This document shows positions 6,574-15,053 of a stretch of DNA of 36,615 nucleotides, piece by piece. The translations under genes were made by a program, and so were the position numbers. The stretch comes from Paenibacillus cookii (GTDB lineage: Bacteria > Bacillota > Bacilli > Paenibacillales > Paenibacillaceae), in contig NZ_BORW01000041.1 in NCBI RefSeq assembly GCF_018333375.1, forward strand, positions 1 through 36,615. The letters run 5' to 3'. Within the stretch, counting starts at the first letter, position 1. Each line of letters opens with the position of its first letter. Under the pieces are notes generated by a model. That model was given only the letters and a program-made list of their open reading frames with translations, ran no database searches and had not been told where the DNA came from.

Positions 6574-7751
6574 GTAACGTACAGCCAAGCCAGCTCCAAG
6601 CAAAAACGCTCCTCCCGGGAGCGACGATCGGCGTTTTGGGCGGAGGCCAGCTCGGGCGGATGATGGCGCTTGCCGGGACGGCCATGGGATACCGGTTCGT
6701 CACGCTCGATCCGACGCCCGGGTCGCCGTGCGGACAAGTGACGCCGCAGATCGAAGCGGCCTACGGCGATGAAGAAGCGGCGCGGAAACTGGCAGAACGG
6801 TCGGACGTCATCACGTACGAATTCGAAAATGTCGACGCCGGCGTTGCCGCCTTGCTGGAGCGGGAATCCTATGTGCCGCAGGGCAGCGCCCTGCTGTACA
6901 CCACCCAGCACCGATTGCGCGAAAAGCGAGCGATCGAAGCGGCGGGCGTTCCCGTTGCCCCGTACCGCGAAGTGACGGATTTGCAAAGCCTGGTCGTCGC
7001 GGCCGGCGAGCTTGGTCTTCCCTGCGTGCTGAAAACGGCAACCGGAGGATATGACGGCAAGGGGCAGGCGGTTATTCGCGAAGCGGACGAACTGGAAACG
7101 GCATACCGGGAGCTGGCGGCATCCGGCAGCGAGCTGGTTCTGGAGAAATTCATTCCGTTCCGCGCCGAAGTTTCCGTCATCGCGGCCCGCAGCCCGAAAG
7201 GGGAAATCAAAAGCTTTCCGGTGTCGGAAAACATTCACGTGAACGGCATTTTGCATCTGTCGATCGTCCCTGCCCGGGTCGAGGAAAACATCCAGCGGGA
7301 GGCGCGGAAGCTGGCGGAACGGCTGGCGGAAAGCCTGAACGTAGCCGGACTTCTGGCCGTCGAGATGTTCGTGACGGAGGACGGCGGACTGTACGTCAAC
7401 GAAGTCGCGCCGCGTCCCCACAACTCCGGGCATTACACGATGGAGGCTTGCGCCACCTCGCAGTTCGAACAGCATATCCGGGCGATTTGCAATCTTCCGC
7501 TGGGGGATACGACGCTGCTCATCCCGGTCGTTATGGTGAACGTATTAGGGCAGCATTTGGATGAAGCCGTGAAGCGGGCAGGGGTGCCGGATCCTTCGCT
7601 GAATGAATTCGGCATCGTGCCTAAGCTTCATTTATATGGAAAAACTGAAAGCAAGACCGGCCGCAAAATGGGCCATATCAATTTGTTGTGCAAAGACGTC
7701 CAGCATGCGCTGGATTGGGTCGAACAAACTCATATTTGGAGGCAAGGATAA
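6570..7751 (+). CDS. purK: N5-carboxyaminoimidazole ribonucleotide synthase
   Basis: This ATP-grasp enzyme of 393 residues makes N5-CAIR from AIR, bicarbonate and ATP. The N-terminal preATP-grasp fold begins IGVLGGGQLGRMMA. The ATP-grasp core includes LKTATGGYDGKGQ and VLEKFIPFRAEVSVI. The metal/phosphate site is YVNEVAPRPHNSGHYT. Its start overlaps the purE stop by four bases (6570-6573). Only three bases separate its stop from the purB ATG. Length is typical. Confidence 0.98.
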   Translation: MSNVQPSQLQAKTLLPGATIGVLGGGQLGRMMALAGTAMGYRFVTLDPTPGSPCGQVTPQIEAAYGDEEAARKLAERSDVITYEFENVDAGVAALLERESYVPQGSALLYTTQHRLREKRAIEAAGVPVAPYREVTDLQSLVVAAGELGLPCVLKTATGGYDGKGQAVIREADELETAYRELAASGSELVLEKFIPFRAEVSVIAARSPKGEIKSFPVSENIHVNGILHLSIVPARVEENIQREARKLAERLAESLNVAGLLAVEMFVTEDGGLYVNEVAPRPHNSGHYTMEACATSQFEQHIRAICNLPLGDTTLLIPVVMVNVLGQHLDEAVKRAGVPDPSLNEFGIVPKLHLYGKTESKTGRKMGHINLLCKDVQHALDWVEQTHIWRQG

Positions 7752-7754
7752 TTC

Positions 7755-9050
7755 ATGATCGAACGTTACAGCAGACCGGAAATGCGGGCCATTTGGACCG
7801 AAGAAAACAAGTTTAAGGCTTGGCTCGAAGTCGAGATTTGCGCTTGCGAGGCATGGGCGGAGCTCGGGGTCATTCCGAAGGAAGACGCCAAGCTGCTGCG
7901 GGAGAAGGCGTCCTTTGACATCGACCGCATTTACGAAATCGAGCAGGAGACGCGCCATGACGTCATCGCTTTTACGCGTACCGTGTCCGAAAGCCTCGGG
8001 CAGGAACGCAAATGGGTGCATTACGGCCTGACGTCGACCGACGTGGTGGATACGGCGCTCGGTTACCTGCTGCGCCAGGCGAACGAAATCATCGAGCAGG
8101 ATTTGATCCGCTTCATCGACATTTTGAAAGACAAAGCGATTGCTTACAAAGACACGCCGATGATGGGACGCACGCACGGCGTTCATGCCGAACCGACGAC
8201 GTTCGGACTCAAAATGGCGTTGTGGCATGAAGAAATGAAACGGAACCTCGAGCGTTTCCGCCATGCGGCCAAAGGCGTGGAATTCGGCAAAATTTCCGGC
8301 GCCGTCGGCACGTACGCGAACATCGATCCGTTCGTCGAAGAATTCGTGTGCCGCAAGCTCGGCATCAGCCCGGCTCCGATTTCGACGCAAACGCTGCAGC
8401 GCGACCGCCATGCCGAATATATGGCGACGCTGGCGCTGATCGCGACGTCGATGGACAAATTCGCGACGGAAATCCGCGCCCTGCAAAAGAGCGAGGTCCG
8501 CGAGGTGGAAGAAGCTTTTGCGAAGGGCCAAAAGGGTTCGTCGGCCATGCCGCATAAACGCAACCCGATCGGCTGCGAGAACATTTCCGGCCTGTCCCGC
8601 GTCATCCGCGGCCATATGGTCACGGCGTACGAAGACGTGGCGCTTTGGCATGAACGCGACATTTCGCATTCCTCGGTGGAGCGCGTCATTTTGCCGGATG
8701 CGACGATGCTGATCAATTACATGCTGAACCGCTTCGGCAATATCGTGAAAAATTTGACGGTGTTCCCGGAAAACATGAAGCGCAACATGAGCCGCACCTT
8801 CGGCGTGCCGTTCTCCGGACGCGTCATGACCAAGCTGATCGACAAAGGCTTCAGCCGCGAGCAGGCGTACGATACCGTGCAGCCGCGGGCAATGCAGGCA
8901 TGGGAGGAGCAGCGCCAGTTCCGCGAGATCATCGAGGCCACGCCGGAAATTACAAGCGTGCTGAGCCCGGAAGACATCGAAGACGCGTTTAACCCATCCT
9001 GGCATTTGAAGCATGTGGATACGATTTTCAAGAGACTTGGTTTGATATAA
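7755..9050 (+). CDS. purB: Adenylosuccinate lyase
   Basis: This fumarase/aspartase-superfamily enzyme of 431 residues acts twice in purine synthesis: SAICAR to AICAR, and adenylosuccinate to AMP, releasing fumarate. The family signature loop GSSAMPHKRNP with its mobile catalytic serine is intact. The substrate-binding TSTDVVDTA and GRTHGVHAEPT segments are also present. Length matches B. subtilis PurB (431). The start follows AAGGA seven bases upstream, within the end of purK. A long hairpin separates it from purC. Confidence 0.98.
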   Translation: MIERYSRPEMRAIWTEENKFKAWLEVEICACEAWAELGVIPKEDAKLLREKASFDIDRIYEIEQETRHDVIAFTRTVSESLGQERKWVHYGLTSTDVVDTALGYLLRQANEIIEQDLIRFIDILKDKAIAYKDTPMMGRTHGVHAEPTTFGLKMALWHEEMKRNLERFRHAAKGVEFGKISGAVGTYANIDPFVEEFVCRKLGISPAPISTQTLQRDRHAEYMATLALIATSMDKFATEIRALQKSEVREVEEAFAKGQKGSSAMPHKRNPIGCENISGLSRVIRGHMVTAYEDVALWHERDISHSSVERVILPDATMLINYMLNRFGNIVKNLTVFPENMKRNMSRTFGVPFSGRVMTKLIDKGFSREQAYDTVQPRAMQAWEEQRQFREIIEATPEITSVLSPEDIEDAFNPSWHLKHVDTIFKRLGLI

Positions 9051-9059
9051 AGAAAAAAA

Positions 9060-9127
9060 GTGGATCAACATTGAACAGGGATTAAACGAAGCTAGCGTTC
9101 TAAAACTGATTTTCAGTGTTGATCCAC
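9060..9127 (+). other. Long intercistronic hairpin between purB and purC
   Basis: GTGGATCAACATTGA (9060-9074) pairs with TCAGTGTTGATCCAC (9113-9127) over 15 base pairs with one wobble. A small inner stem (AACG/CGTT) encloses AAGCTAG. It ends six bases before the purC ribosome-binding site GGGGAGG (9133-9139). There is no T-run, so it is not a classic terminator. It could be an mRNA processing or stabilising element or a small palindromic repeat. Confidence 0.7.
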
Positions 9128-9145
9128 AACATGGGGAGGATTCAC

Positions 9146-10033
9146 ATGACATCACCGGCCGTATCCACCGCTGTGGAACTTGTTGATGCGCCGCTGCTTT
9201 ACAAAGGCAAGGTTCGCGAGCTGTACGATCTGGGGGAACATACGCTGATCGTCGTCACGGACCGGATATCCGCTTTTGATTACGTGCTGGAGCCCGCCGT
9301 GCCGGAAAAAGGAAACGTCCTGAACCGGCTCAGCGCCTTCTGGTTCGACCAAACGCGGGAGCTGATGGACAATCACGTGGTGCATACCGACGTGGGGCGC
9401 CTCGGACCTATCGCGAAGGACAAAACGCTTTTGAAGGATCGGATCATGGTCGTCCGCAAAGCGAAACGCATCGACATCGAATGCGTGGTCCGGGGTTACA
9501 TTACCGGCGGCGGTTGGAAGCAGTATCAAGCTTCGGGCAAAGTCAACGGGATCAAGCTTCCCGAGGGCATGCGGAAAAACGAGGCGTTTCCGGAGCCGAT
9601 CTTCACGCCGGCCGCGAAAAACGACGTCGGGCACGACGAAGACATTTCGATGGATCAAATGAAGGCGATGATCGGCGAGGAGCTTGCCCTTGAGCTTCAG
9701 GAGAAAAGCTTGAAGCTGTATGGGGTTGCCAGGGACTACTGCGCGGAGCGCGGCATCATTCTGGCGGACTGCAAGTTCGAATTCGGCATCCTGGACGGCC
9801 GGGTCATCCTCATCGACGAAATTTTCACTCCGGATTGTTCCCGGTTCTGGGCCAAAGAAAAATATGCGCTGGACATCGAAATCGACAGCATGGACAAACA
9901 GCCTGTCCGCACGTATCTGGCGTCGACGACATGGGACCAAAACAGCCAGCCGGATCCGCTTCCGGCGGAAGTGGTGGAAGAAACCACCCGCCGCTATCAG
10001 GACATTTATCATCGGTTGACCGAGCGGGCGTAA
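9146..10033 (+). CDS. purC: SAICAR synthase (phosphoribosylaminoimidazole-succinocarboxamide synthase)
   Basis: This 295-residue enzyme joins aspartate to CAIR using ATP. Conserved segments are YKGKVRELYDLG at the N-terminus, VTDRISAFDY, VRGYITGGGWKQYQ, the KNDVGHDEDIS loop and LADCKFEFGI with DEIFTPDCSRFW. The start at 9146 follows GGGGAGG by six bases. An in-frame upstream codon lies inside the hairpin and is not supported. The protein is longer than the roughly 240-residue B. subtilis PurC and resembles the longer form common in Paenibacillaceae and other bacteria. Confidence 0.95.
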   Translation: MTSPAVSTAVELVDAPLLYKGKVRELYDLGEHTLIVVTDRISAFDYVLEPAVPEKGNVLNRLSAFWFDQTRELMDNHVVHTDVGRLGPIAKDKTLLKDRIMVVRKAKRIDIECVVRGYITGGGWKQYQASGKVNGIKLPEGMRKNEAFPEPIFTPAAKNDVGHDEDISMDQMKAMIGEELALELQEKSLKLYGVARDYCAERGIILADCKFEFGILDGRVILIDEIFTPDCSRFWAKEKYALDIEIDSMDKQPVRTYLASTTWDQNSQPDPLPAEVVEETTRRYQDIYHRLTERA

Positions 10034-10069
10034 GGCCGCTTAGGAAAAATATTTTCTTCAGTTCAATTT

Positions 10070-10215
10070 AAGAAGTGGAAGTAGCGGAGGGGACGGAATC
10101 GATCTGAAGAAGCGGCAGCGGTCGCCTTTGTCTCCGTAATTATACCTTTGAATCTTAATTCCAATAATTTTGGAGACAACAGCGATCGGAAGAACGATCC
10201 GTAACCGCAGCGGTC
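10070..10215 (+). repeat. Dispersed palindromic repeat, copy A (purC-purS gap)
   Basis: This is non-coding. Segment 10177-10207 (31 nt) is identical, in reverse orientation, to 36267-36297. GGGGACGGAATCGAT (10089-10103) and GCGGTCGCCT (10118-10127) also recur there in the same order, with variable DNA between. The element has a perfect stem TTGTCTCC (10128-10135)/GGAGACAA (10172-10179) and a second small stem GATCG...CGATC. No open frame crosses it. It fills most of the unusually wide 276-base purC-purS gap. Confidence 0.75.
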
Positions 10216-10309
10216 AACGCCGCGTAATGTCACATACTTCTGAGATTGAAATAAAGCATTAATCATCAGCTCATTCTATCGATCTAACCTGAGGAGGAAC
10301 TAGAGGAAT

Positions 10310-10555
10310 ATGTTGAAAGCTACGGTCTATGTCACGATTAAGCAGGGCGTACTCGATCCGCAAGGCGTTGCGGTACAGGGAGCGCTGCATTCGATGGGGT
10401 TTCAGGAAGTAGAGAGTGTGCGCATCGGCAAATATATGGAGCTTAGCCTGGACACGGATGACCGTGCCGAGGCCGAGCGCCGCGTCAAAGAGATGTGCGA
10501 AAAGCTTTTGGCAAACACGGTGGTTGAGGATTACCGTTACGAATTGGAGGGCTAA
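10310..10555 (+). CDS. purS: FGAM synthase subunit PurS
   Basis: This 81-residue protein is the small structural subunit of the three-part formylglycinamidine ribonucleotide synthase (PurS-PurQ-PurL). It starts MLKATVYVTIKQGVLDPQG, the typical N-terminus, and has VRIGKYMEL in the centre. It dimerises and bridges the glutaminase (PurQ) and synthase (PurL) so ammonia can pass. GAGGAGGAAC precedes the start. Its stop is five bases from the purQ ATG, and its end carries the purQ ribosome-binding site GGAGGG. Confidence 0.97.
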   Translation: MLKATVYVTIKQGVLDPQGVAVQGALHSMGFQEVESVRIGKYMELSLDTDDRAEAERRVKEMCEKLLANTVVEDYRYELEG

Positions 10556-10560
10556 CATCC

Positions 10561-11250
10561 ATGAAATTTGCAGTTCTCGTTTTTCCTGGCTCCAACTGCG
10601 ACATCGACTGCTACAAAGCGGTGCAGGAAACGGTTGGAGAGCCTGTCGATTACGTGTGGCATACGGCTACCGATCTTTCCGCATATGACTGCATTCTGGT
10701 TCCGGGCGGTTTTTCGTACGGCGACTACCTGCGCTGCGGGGCGATTTCCCGGTTTGCGCCGGTCATGAGCGAAGTGGCGAAAGCGGCGGAAGAAGGCAAA
10801 TACATTCTTGGCATCTGCAACGGGTTTCAGATTTTGACGGAAGCGGGCTTGCTGCCCGGCGTGCTGCTCCGCAACACGTCCCTGAAATTCCGCTGCCATG
10901 ACACGGTGCTTCAGGTCGTGAACAATAAAACGCCGTTTACGAACGATTTTGCGCCGAACGAAGAAATCGTCATCCCGATCGCCCATGGCGAAGGCAATTA
11001 TTATTGCGACGAAGAGACGTTAAAAGAGCTTCAGCAAAATAACCAGATCGTGTTTACGTACAAGGACAATCCGAACGGCTCCCTGGCCGACATTGCCGGC
11101 ATTTCCAACAAACGGGGCAACGTCGTCGGCATGATGCCGCATCCGGAGCGGGCGGTCAGCGAATTGCTCGGCTCTGCGGACGGAAAACGCATGTTTACAT
11201 CAATCCTGAAGGCTTGGAGGGATACCCATGGCACAGCAAGTGTCCGCTAA
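10561..11250 (+). CDS. purQ: FGAM synthase glutaminase subunit PurQ
   Basis: This class I glutamine amidotransferase of 229 residues releases ammonia from glutamine for FGAM formation. The nucleophile is Cys86 in ILGICNGFQIL. The catalytic His/Glu pair is in MMPHPERAVSELLG. The oxyanion-side motif LVPGGFSYGDYLR is present. Length is usual for the stand-alone subunit. Its last 23 bases overlap the start of purL, which suggests translational coupling and matched amounts. Confidence 0.98.
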   Translation: MKFAVLVFPGSNCDIDCYKAVQETVGEPVDYVWHTATDLSAYDCILVPGGFSYGDYLRCGAISRFAPVMSEVAKAAEEGKYILGICNGFQILTEAGLLPGVLLRNTSLKFRCHDTVLQVVNNKTPFTNDFAPNEEIVIPIAHGEGNYYCDEETLKELQQNNQIVFTYKDNPNGSLADIAGISNKRGNVVGMMPHPERAVSELLGSADGKRMFTSILKAWRDTHGTASVR

Positions 11251-13471
11251 GGAACCGACCGCACAGCAGATTGCGGAACAGAAAATTTATCAGCAGTTTG
11301 GCGTATCGGACAGCGAATATAAACTGATTTGCTCGTTTATGGGCCGCCTCCCGAACTATACGGAAATCGGCGTTTTTAGCGTCATGTGGTCCGAGCACTG
11401 CGCGTACAAAAACTCGAAGCCGCTTCTGCGCCGCTTCCCGACCAGCGGGCCTCGCGTCCTGATGGGTCCTGGCGAAGGCGCGGGCATCGTGGACATCGGC
11501 GACAACCAGGCCGTCGTATTCAAAATCGAAAGCCATAACCATCCATCGGCCGTCGAGCCTTACCAAGGCGCGGCGACCGGGGTGGGCGGCATCATCCGCG
11601 ACATTTTCTCCATGGGCGCAAGACCGGTGGCCCTCTTGAATTCCCTCCGTTTCGGCAAGCTGGAGAGCGAACGCGTCAAATACTTGTTTGAACATGTCGT
11701 TTCCGGCATCGCGGGATACGGCAACTGCATCGGCATTCCGACCGTGGCGGGCGAAGTGATGTTCGACAACAGCTACGACGGCAATCCGCTCGTCAACGCG
11801 ATGTGCGTCGGACTCATCGATCATGACAAAATCCAGCGCGGCGTCGCCAAAGGCGTCGGCAACCCGGTATTTTACGTCGGACCTCCGACGGGCCGCGACG
11901 GCATCCATGGCGCGACATTCGCGTCCGTGGAGCTGAGCGAAGAGTCGGAAGCCAAAAAAACGGCCGTTCAGGTCGGCGATCCGTTCATGGAAAAACTCGT
12001 GATGGAAGCCTGCCTCGAACTGATCGACACCGGCATCGTGCTGGGGATTCAGGATATGGGCGCAGCGGGCCTCACCTGCTCCAGCGCGGAAATGGCGAGC
12101 AAGGCGGGCAACGGCCTCGAGCTGTACCTGGACCAGGTGCCGCAGCGCGAGGAAGGCATGACGCCGTATGAAATGATGCTTTCCGAATCGCAGGAACGGA
12201 TGCTGTTCGTCGTTGAACCGAAGGACGAAGCCCAAGCCATGGAAATTTTCGAGCGTTGGGGCGTCATCTGCGCCAAAGTCGGCAAAGTGACGGACGACGG
12301 ACGTTTGAAGCTGTTCCATCATGGCGAGCTGGTCGGCGACATGCCGGTACAGGCGCTGGTCGACGAGTGCCCGGTATACGAGAAGCCATCGAGCGTGCCT
12401 GCTTATTATGTAGAAAACGAAAACGTAGATACGCTGCGTTATGAAGAAGTCAAAGATCTGGGCGGCGCCTTGAAAAAGGTACTGGCTTCTCCGACCGTCG
12501 CCAGCAAAGCGTGGGTGTACAATCAATACGACTATATGGTCCGCACCAGCACGGCGGTGCGCCCGGGTTCGGACGCGGCGGTGATCACGATCGACGGCAC
12601 GCGCAAAGGGCTCGCCATGACGACGGACTGCAACGGCCGTTACGTGTACCTCGATCCGGAAGTCGGCGGCAAAATCGCCGTCAGCGAGGCGGCCCGCAAC
12701 ATCGTCTGCTCCGGCGCGGAGCCGCTGGCGATTACGGACAACCTGAACTTCGGCAGCCCGGAAAAGCCGGACATCTTCTGGCAAATGGAACGTGCGGTCG
12801 ACGGCATGGCCGAAGCCTGCCGCGTGCTCGACACGCCGGTTATCGGCGGCAACGTCAGCTTGTACAACGAAAACGCGAGCGGCGCGATTTACCCGACGCC
12901 GGTGGTCGGCATGGTCGGTCTGCTGCATGACACGGACCATATCACGACCCAAGGCTTCAAACAGGAAGGGGACGTCATCTTCCTGCTCGGCGAAACGAAA
13001 GCCGAACTCGGCGGCAGCGAATTCCAGTATGCCGTTCACGGCCTGACGGAAGGACGTCCGCCGGCGCTTGATTTGGATACGGAGAAAACATTGCTTGCCG
13101 GCGTGCTCGGCGCAATCCAGAGCGGGCTTGTCCAATCCGCGCATGACCTGTCCGAAGGCGGGCTCGCGGTCGCATTGGCGGAATCCTGCATCAGCGGTTC
13201 CATCGGCGCCCAAGTTTCGCTCAGCACGCCGCTGCGCAGCGACGTGGCGCTCTTCAGCGAATCGCAGTCGCGGATTCTGCTGTCCGCAAGCCGGGAGCAA
13301 GCCGACAAGCTGGAAGCTTATCTGTCCGAACGCGGAGTGCCCGTGACGCGGATCGGTTCCGTCGGCGGCGAAAGCCTGGCCGTGACGATCAACGACGCGC
13401 AGGCCGTGAACGAACCGGTGGAAGGTTTGCGCCAGGTCTGGGAGGATGCGATTCCATGTCTCATGAAATAG
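11228..13471 (+). CDS. purL: FGAM synthase large subunit PurL (small-type)
   Basis: This 747-residue protein converts FGAR to FGAM with ATP and the ammonia supplied by PurQ. It is the small form that needs PurS and PurQ, matching B. subtilis PurL (742). Motifs are WSEHCAYKNSK, ESHNHPSAVEPYQGAATGVG (the ATP/phosphate region) and IQDMGAAGLTCSSAEMA. A second AIRS-like half contains DNLNFGSPEKP and SAHDLSEGGLAVALAE. GGAGGG sits just before its ATG, inside purQ. It overlaps purF by 16 bases. Confidence 0.98.
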   Translation: MAQQVSAKEPTAQQIAEQKIYQQFGVSDSEYKLICSFMGRLPNYTEIGVFSVMWSEHCAYKNSKPLLRRFPTSGPRVLMGPGEGAGIVDIGDNQAVVFKIESHNHPSAVEPYQGAATGVGGIIRDIFSMGARPVALLNSLRFGKLESERVKYLFEHVVSGIAGYGNCIGIPTVAGEVMFDNSYDGNPLVNAMCVGLIDHDKIQRGVAKGVGNPVFYVGPPTGRDGIHGATFASVELSEESEAKKTAVQVGDPFMEKLVMEACLELIDTGIVLGIQDMGAAGLTCSSAEMASKAGNGLELYLDQVPQREEGMTPYEMMLSESQERMLFVVEPKDEAQAMEIFERWGVICAKVGKVTDDGRLKLFHHGELVGDMPVQALVDECPVYEKPSSVPAYYVENENVDTLRYEEVKDLGGALKKVLASPTVASKAWVYNQYDYMVRTSTAVRPGSDAAVITIDGTRKGLAMTTDCNGRYVYLDPEVGGKIAVSEAARNIVCSGAEPLAITDNLNFGSPEKPDIFWQMERAVDGMAEACRVLDTPVIGGNVSLYNENASGAIYPTPVVGMVGLLHDTDHITTQGFKQEGDVIFLLGETKAELGGSEFQYAVHGLTEGRPPALDLDTEKTLLAGVLGAIQSGLVQSAHDLSEGGLAVALAESCISGSIGAQVSLSTPLRSDVALFSESQSRILLSASREQADKLEAYLSERGVPVTRIGSVGGESLAVTINDAQAVNEPVEGLRQVWEDAIPCLMK

Positions 13472-14937
13472 CATCCCAGCCGCTGTGGACCGGAGACTAT
13501 TATAATGAAGGGGCGGGCAAGGAAGGCCTGTTCGACAAATTAAAGGAAGAATGCGGCGTATTCGGGGTGTACGGACACCCCGATGCCGCATCCCTTTCCT
13601 ATTACGGGCTGCATGCCCTGCAGCACCGGGGGGAAGAAAGCGCCGGGATATGCGTCAGCGACGGTCAGGAGTTTCATTTCCACCGCGGCATGGGGCTGGT
13701 GAAGGAGGTCTTCGACAAAGACCTGCTGTCGTCTCTTGCCGGCTCCATCTCCATCGGCCATGTCCGGTATTCGACCAGCGGCGACAGCAAGCTGGCGAAC
13801 GCGCAGCCGCTCGTGTTCAAATACCGCGCGGGGGATCTCGCCGTGGCAACCAACGGCAATATCGTCAATGCGCCGCAAATCCGCCGCGAGCTGGAGGAAA
13901 GCGGCTCGATTTTCCAAACGACAAGCGACACCGAGGTGATCGCGCATTTGATCGCCCGTTCCCCGAAGGATTTGGTGGAAGCGGCGAAAGATGCGTTTAA
14001 CCGGATCGTCGGCGGTTATGCGTTCCTGATCATGACGAACGACAAGCTGTTGGTGGCTTCCGACCCTCACGGCCTGCGTCCGCTCAGCATGGGCAAACTC
14101 GGCGATGCGTATATTTTCGCTTCCGAGACGTGCGCGTTCGAGACGATCGGCGCGGAATTCGTGCGCGACATCGAGCCGGGCGAACTGCTGGTGCTGGACC
14201 GCGAAGGGCTGCATGAAGGCCGCTTTGACGAGAAAAAACACCGCAAAGCGCTGTGCGCGATGGAATACATCTACTTTGCGCGCCCCGACAGCGACATGAA
14301 CGGCTCGAACCAGCACGCGGCGCGCAAGCGCATGGGCAGCCAGATGGCGATCGAATCGTTTGTCGATGCGGACATCGTGACCGGCGTGCCGGATTCCAGC
14401 ATTTCGGCGGCCATCGGTTATGCCGAACAGACCGGGATTCCGTATGAGCTGGGTCTCATCAAAAACAAATACACCGGCCGGACGTTCATCCAGCCGAGCC
14501 AGGAGCTGCGCGAGCAGGGCGTCAAGATGAAGCTGAGCGCCGTGCGCCGCGTGGTGGAGGGGCAGCGGGTCGTCATGATCGACGATTCGATCGTCCGCGG
14601 CACGACTTCGAGACGGATCGTCAATCTGCTCCGCGATGCGGGCGCCGTCGAGGTGCATGTGCGGATTACGTCGCCGCCGTTCAAAAACCCTTGTTTTTAC
14701 GGCATCGACACGCCGGACCGGCGCGAGCTGATCGCTTCGTCACGGACCGTGGAAGAAATTTGTCGGGAGATCAATGCGGATTCGCTGGCATTTTTAAGCC
14801 CCGAAGGGTTGATCGCGGCAATCGCGGGAAATAACGAGGCGGATTATAAAGGCGGTCTTTGCCTGGCCTGCTTCGACAACGATTACCCGACGCGCCTCGA
14901 TTTCGACGGCGAAGAGAAGTTCGGCTGCGGCTGTTAA
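13456..14937 (+). CDS. purF: Amidophosphoribosyltransferase (Fe-S type)
   Basis: This 493-residue enzyme catalyses the first committed step, PRPP plus glutamine to phosphoribosylamine. The N-terminal Ntn glutaminase begins at Cys33 in KEECGVFGVYGH, after a propeptide of 32 residues that must be removed. The PRPP motif is VVMIDDSIVRGTTS. Cysteines in KALCAMEYIYF, NPCFYGID and LCLACF match the 4Fe-4S ligands of B. subtilis PurF, so it is the oxygen-sensitive type. The propeptide is much longer than the 11 residues in B. subtilis. GGGAGG (13440-13445) supports this start. No later start codon lies before Cys33. Confidence 0.97.
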   Translation: MSHEIASQPLWTGDYYNEGAGKEGLFDKLKEECGVFGVYGHPDAASLSYYGLHALQHRGEESAGICVSDGQEFHFHRGMGLVKEVFDKDLLSSLAGSISIGHVRYSTSGDSKLANAQPLVFKYRAGDLAVATNGNIVNAPQIRRELEESGSIFQTTSDTEVIAHLIARSPKDLVEAAKDAFNRIVGGYAFLIMTNDKLLVASDPHGLRPLSMGKLGDAYIFASETCAFETIGAEFVRDIEPGELLVLDREGLHEGRFDEKKHRKALCAMEYIYFARPDSDMNGSNQHAARKRMGSQMAIESFVDADIVTGVPDSSISAAIGYAEQTGIPYELGLIKNKYTGRTFIQPSQELREQGVKMKLSAVRRVVEGQRVVMIDDSIVRGTTSRRIVNLLRDAGAVEVHVRITSPPFKNPCFYGIDTPDRRELIASSRTVEEICREINADSLAFLSPEGLIAAIAGNNEADYKGGLCLACFDNDYPTRLDFDGEEKFGCGC

Positions 14938-15053
14938 GCGTTTGACCGTGATGACAGCCGTGAAAGTTCATCAGATAAAAATTTTATCATGTATACGTTA
15001 ACGCTCGTTTTCATCAATCATTGATATAAAATGGAAGGGAAGTGTCGTGGGAA
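14938..15053 (+). other. purF-purM gap with two short palindromes
   Basis: The gap holds GATAAAA/TTTTATC (14974-14988) and ATCAAT/ATTGAT (15013-15025), both perfect around a single central base. The second is followed by ATATAAAAT, which could be a weak internal -10. No partner -35 is convincing. Confidence 0.35.

Noticed and set aside
7632..9155. 507-codon minus-strand frame opposite purB
   Set aside because: Mirror of a real gene with biased codon use; composition is Arg/His-rich as expected for antisense frames.
11195..13591. Long (798-codon) open frame on the minus strand opposite purL
   Set aside because: It is an antisense shadow of a GC-rich, well-conserved gene: no ribosome-binding site, no family resemblance, and purL is fully supported.
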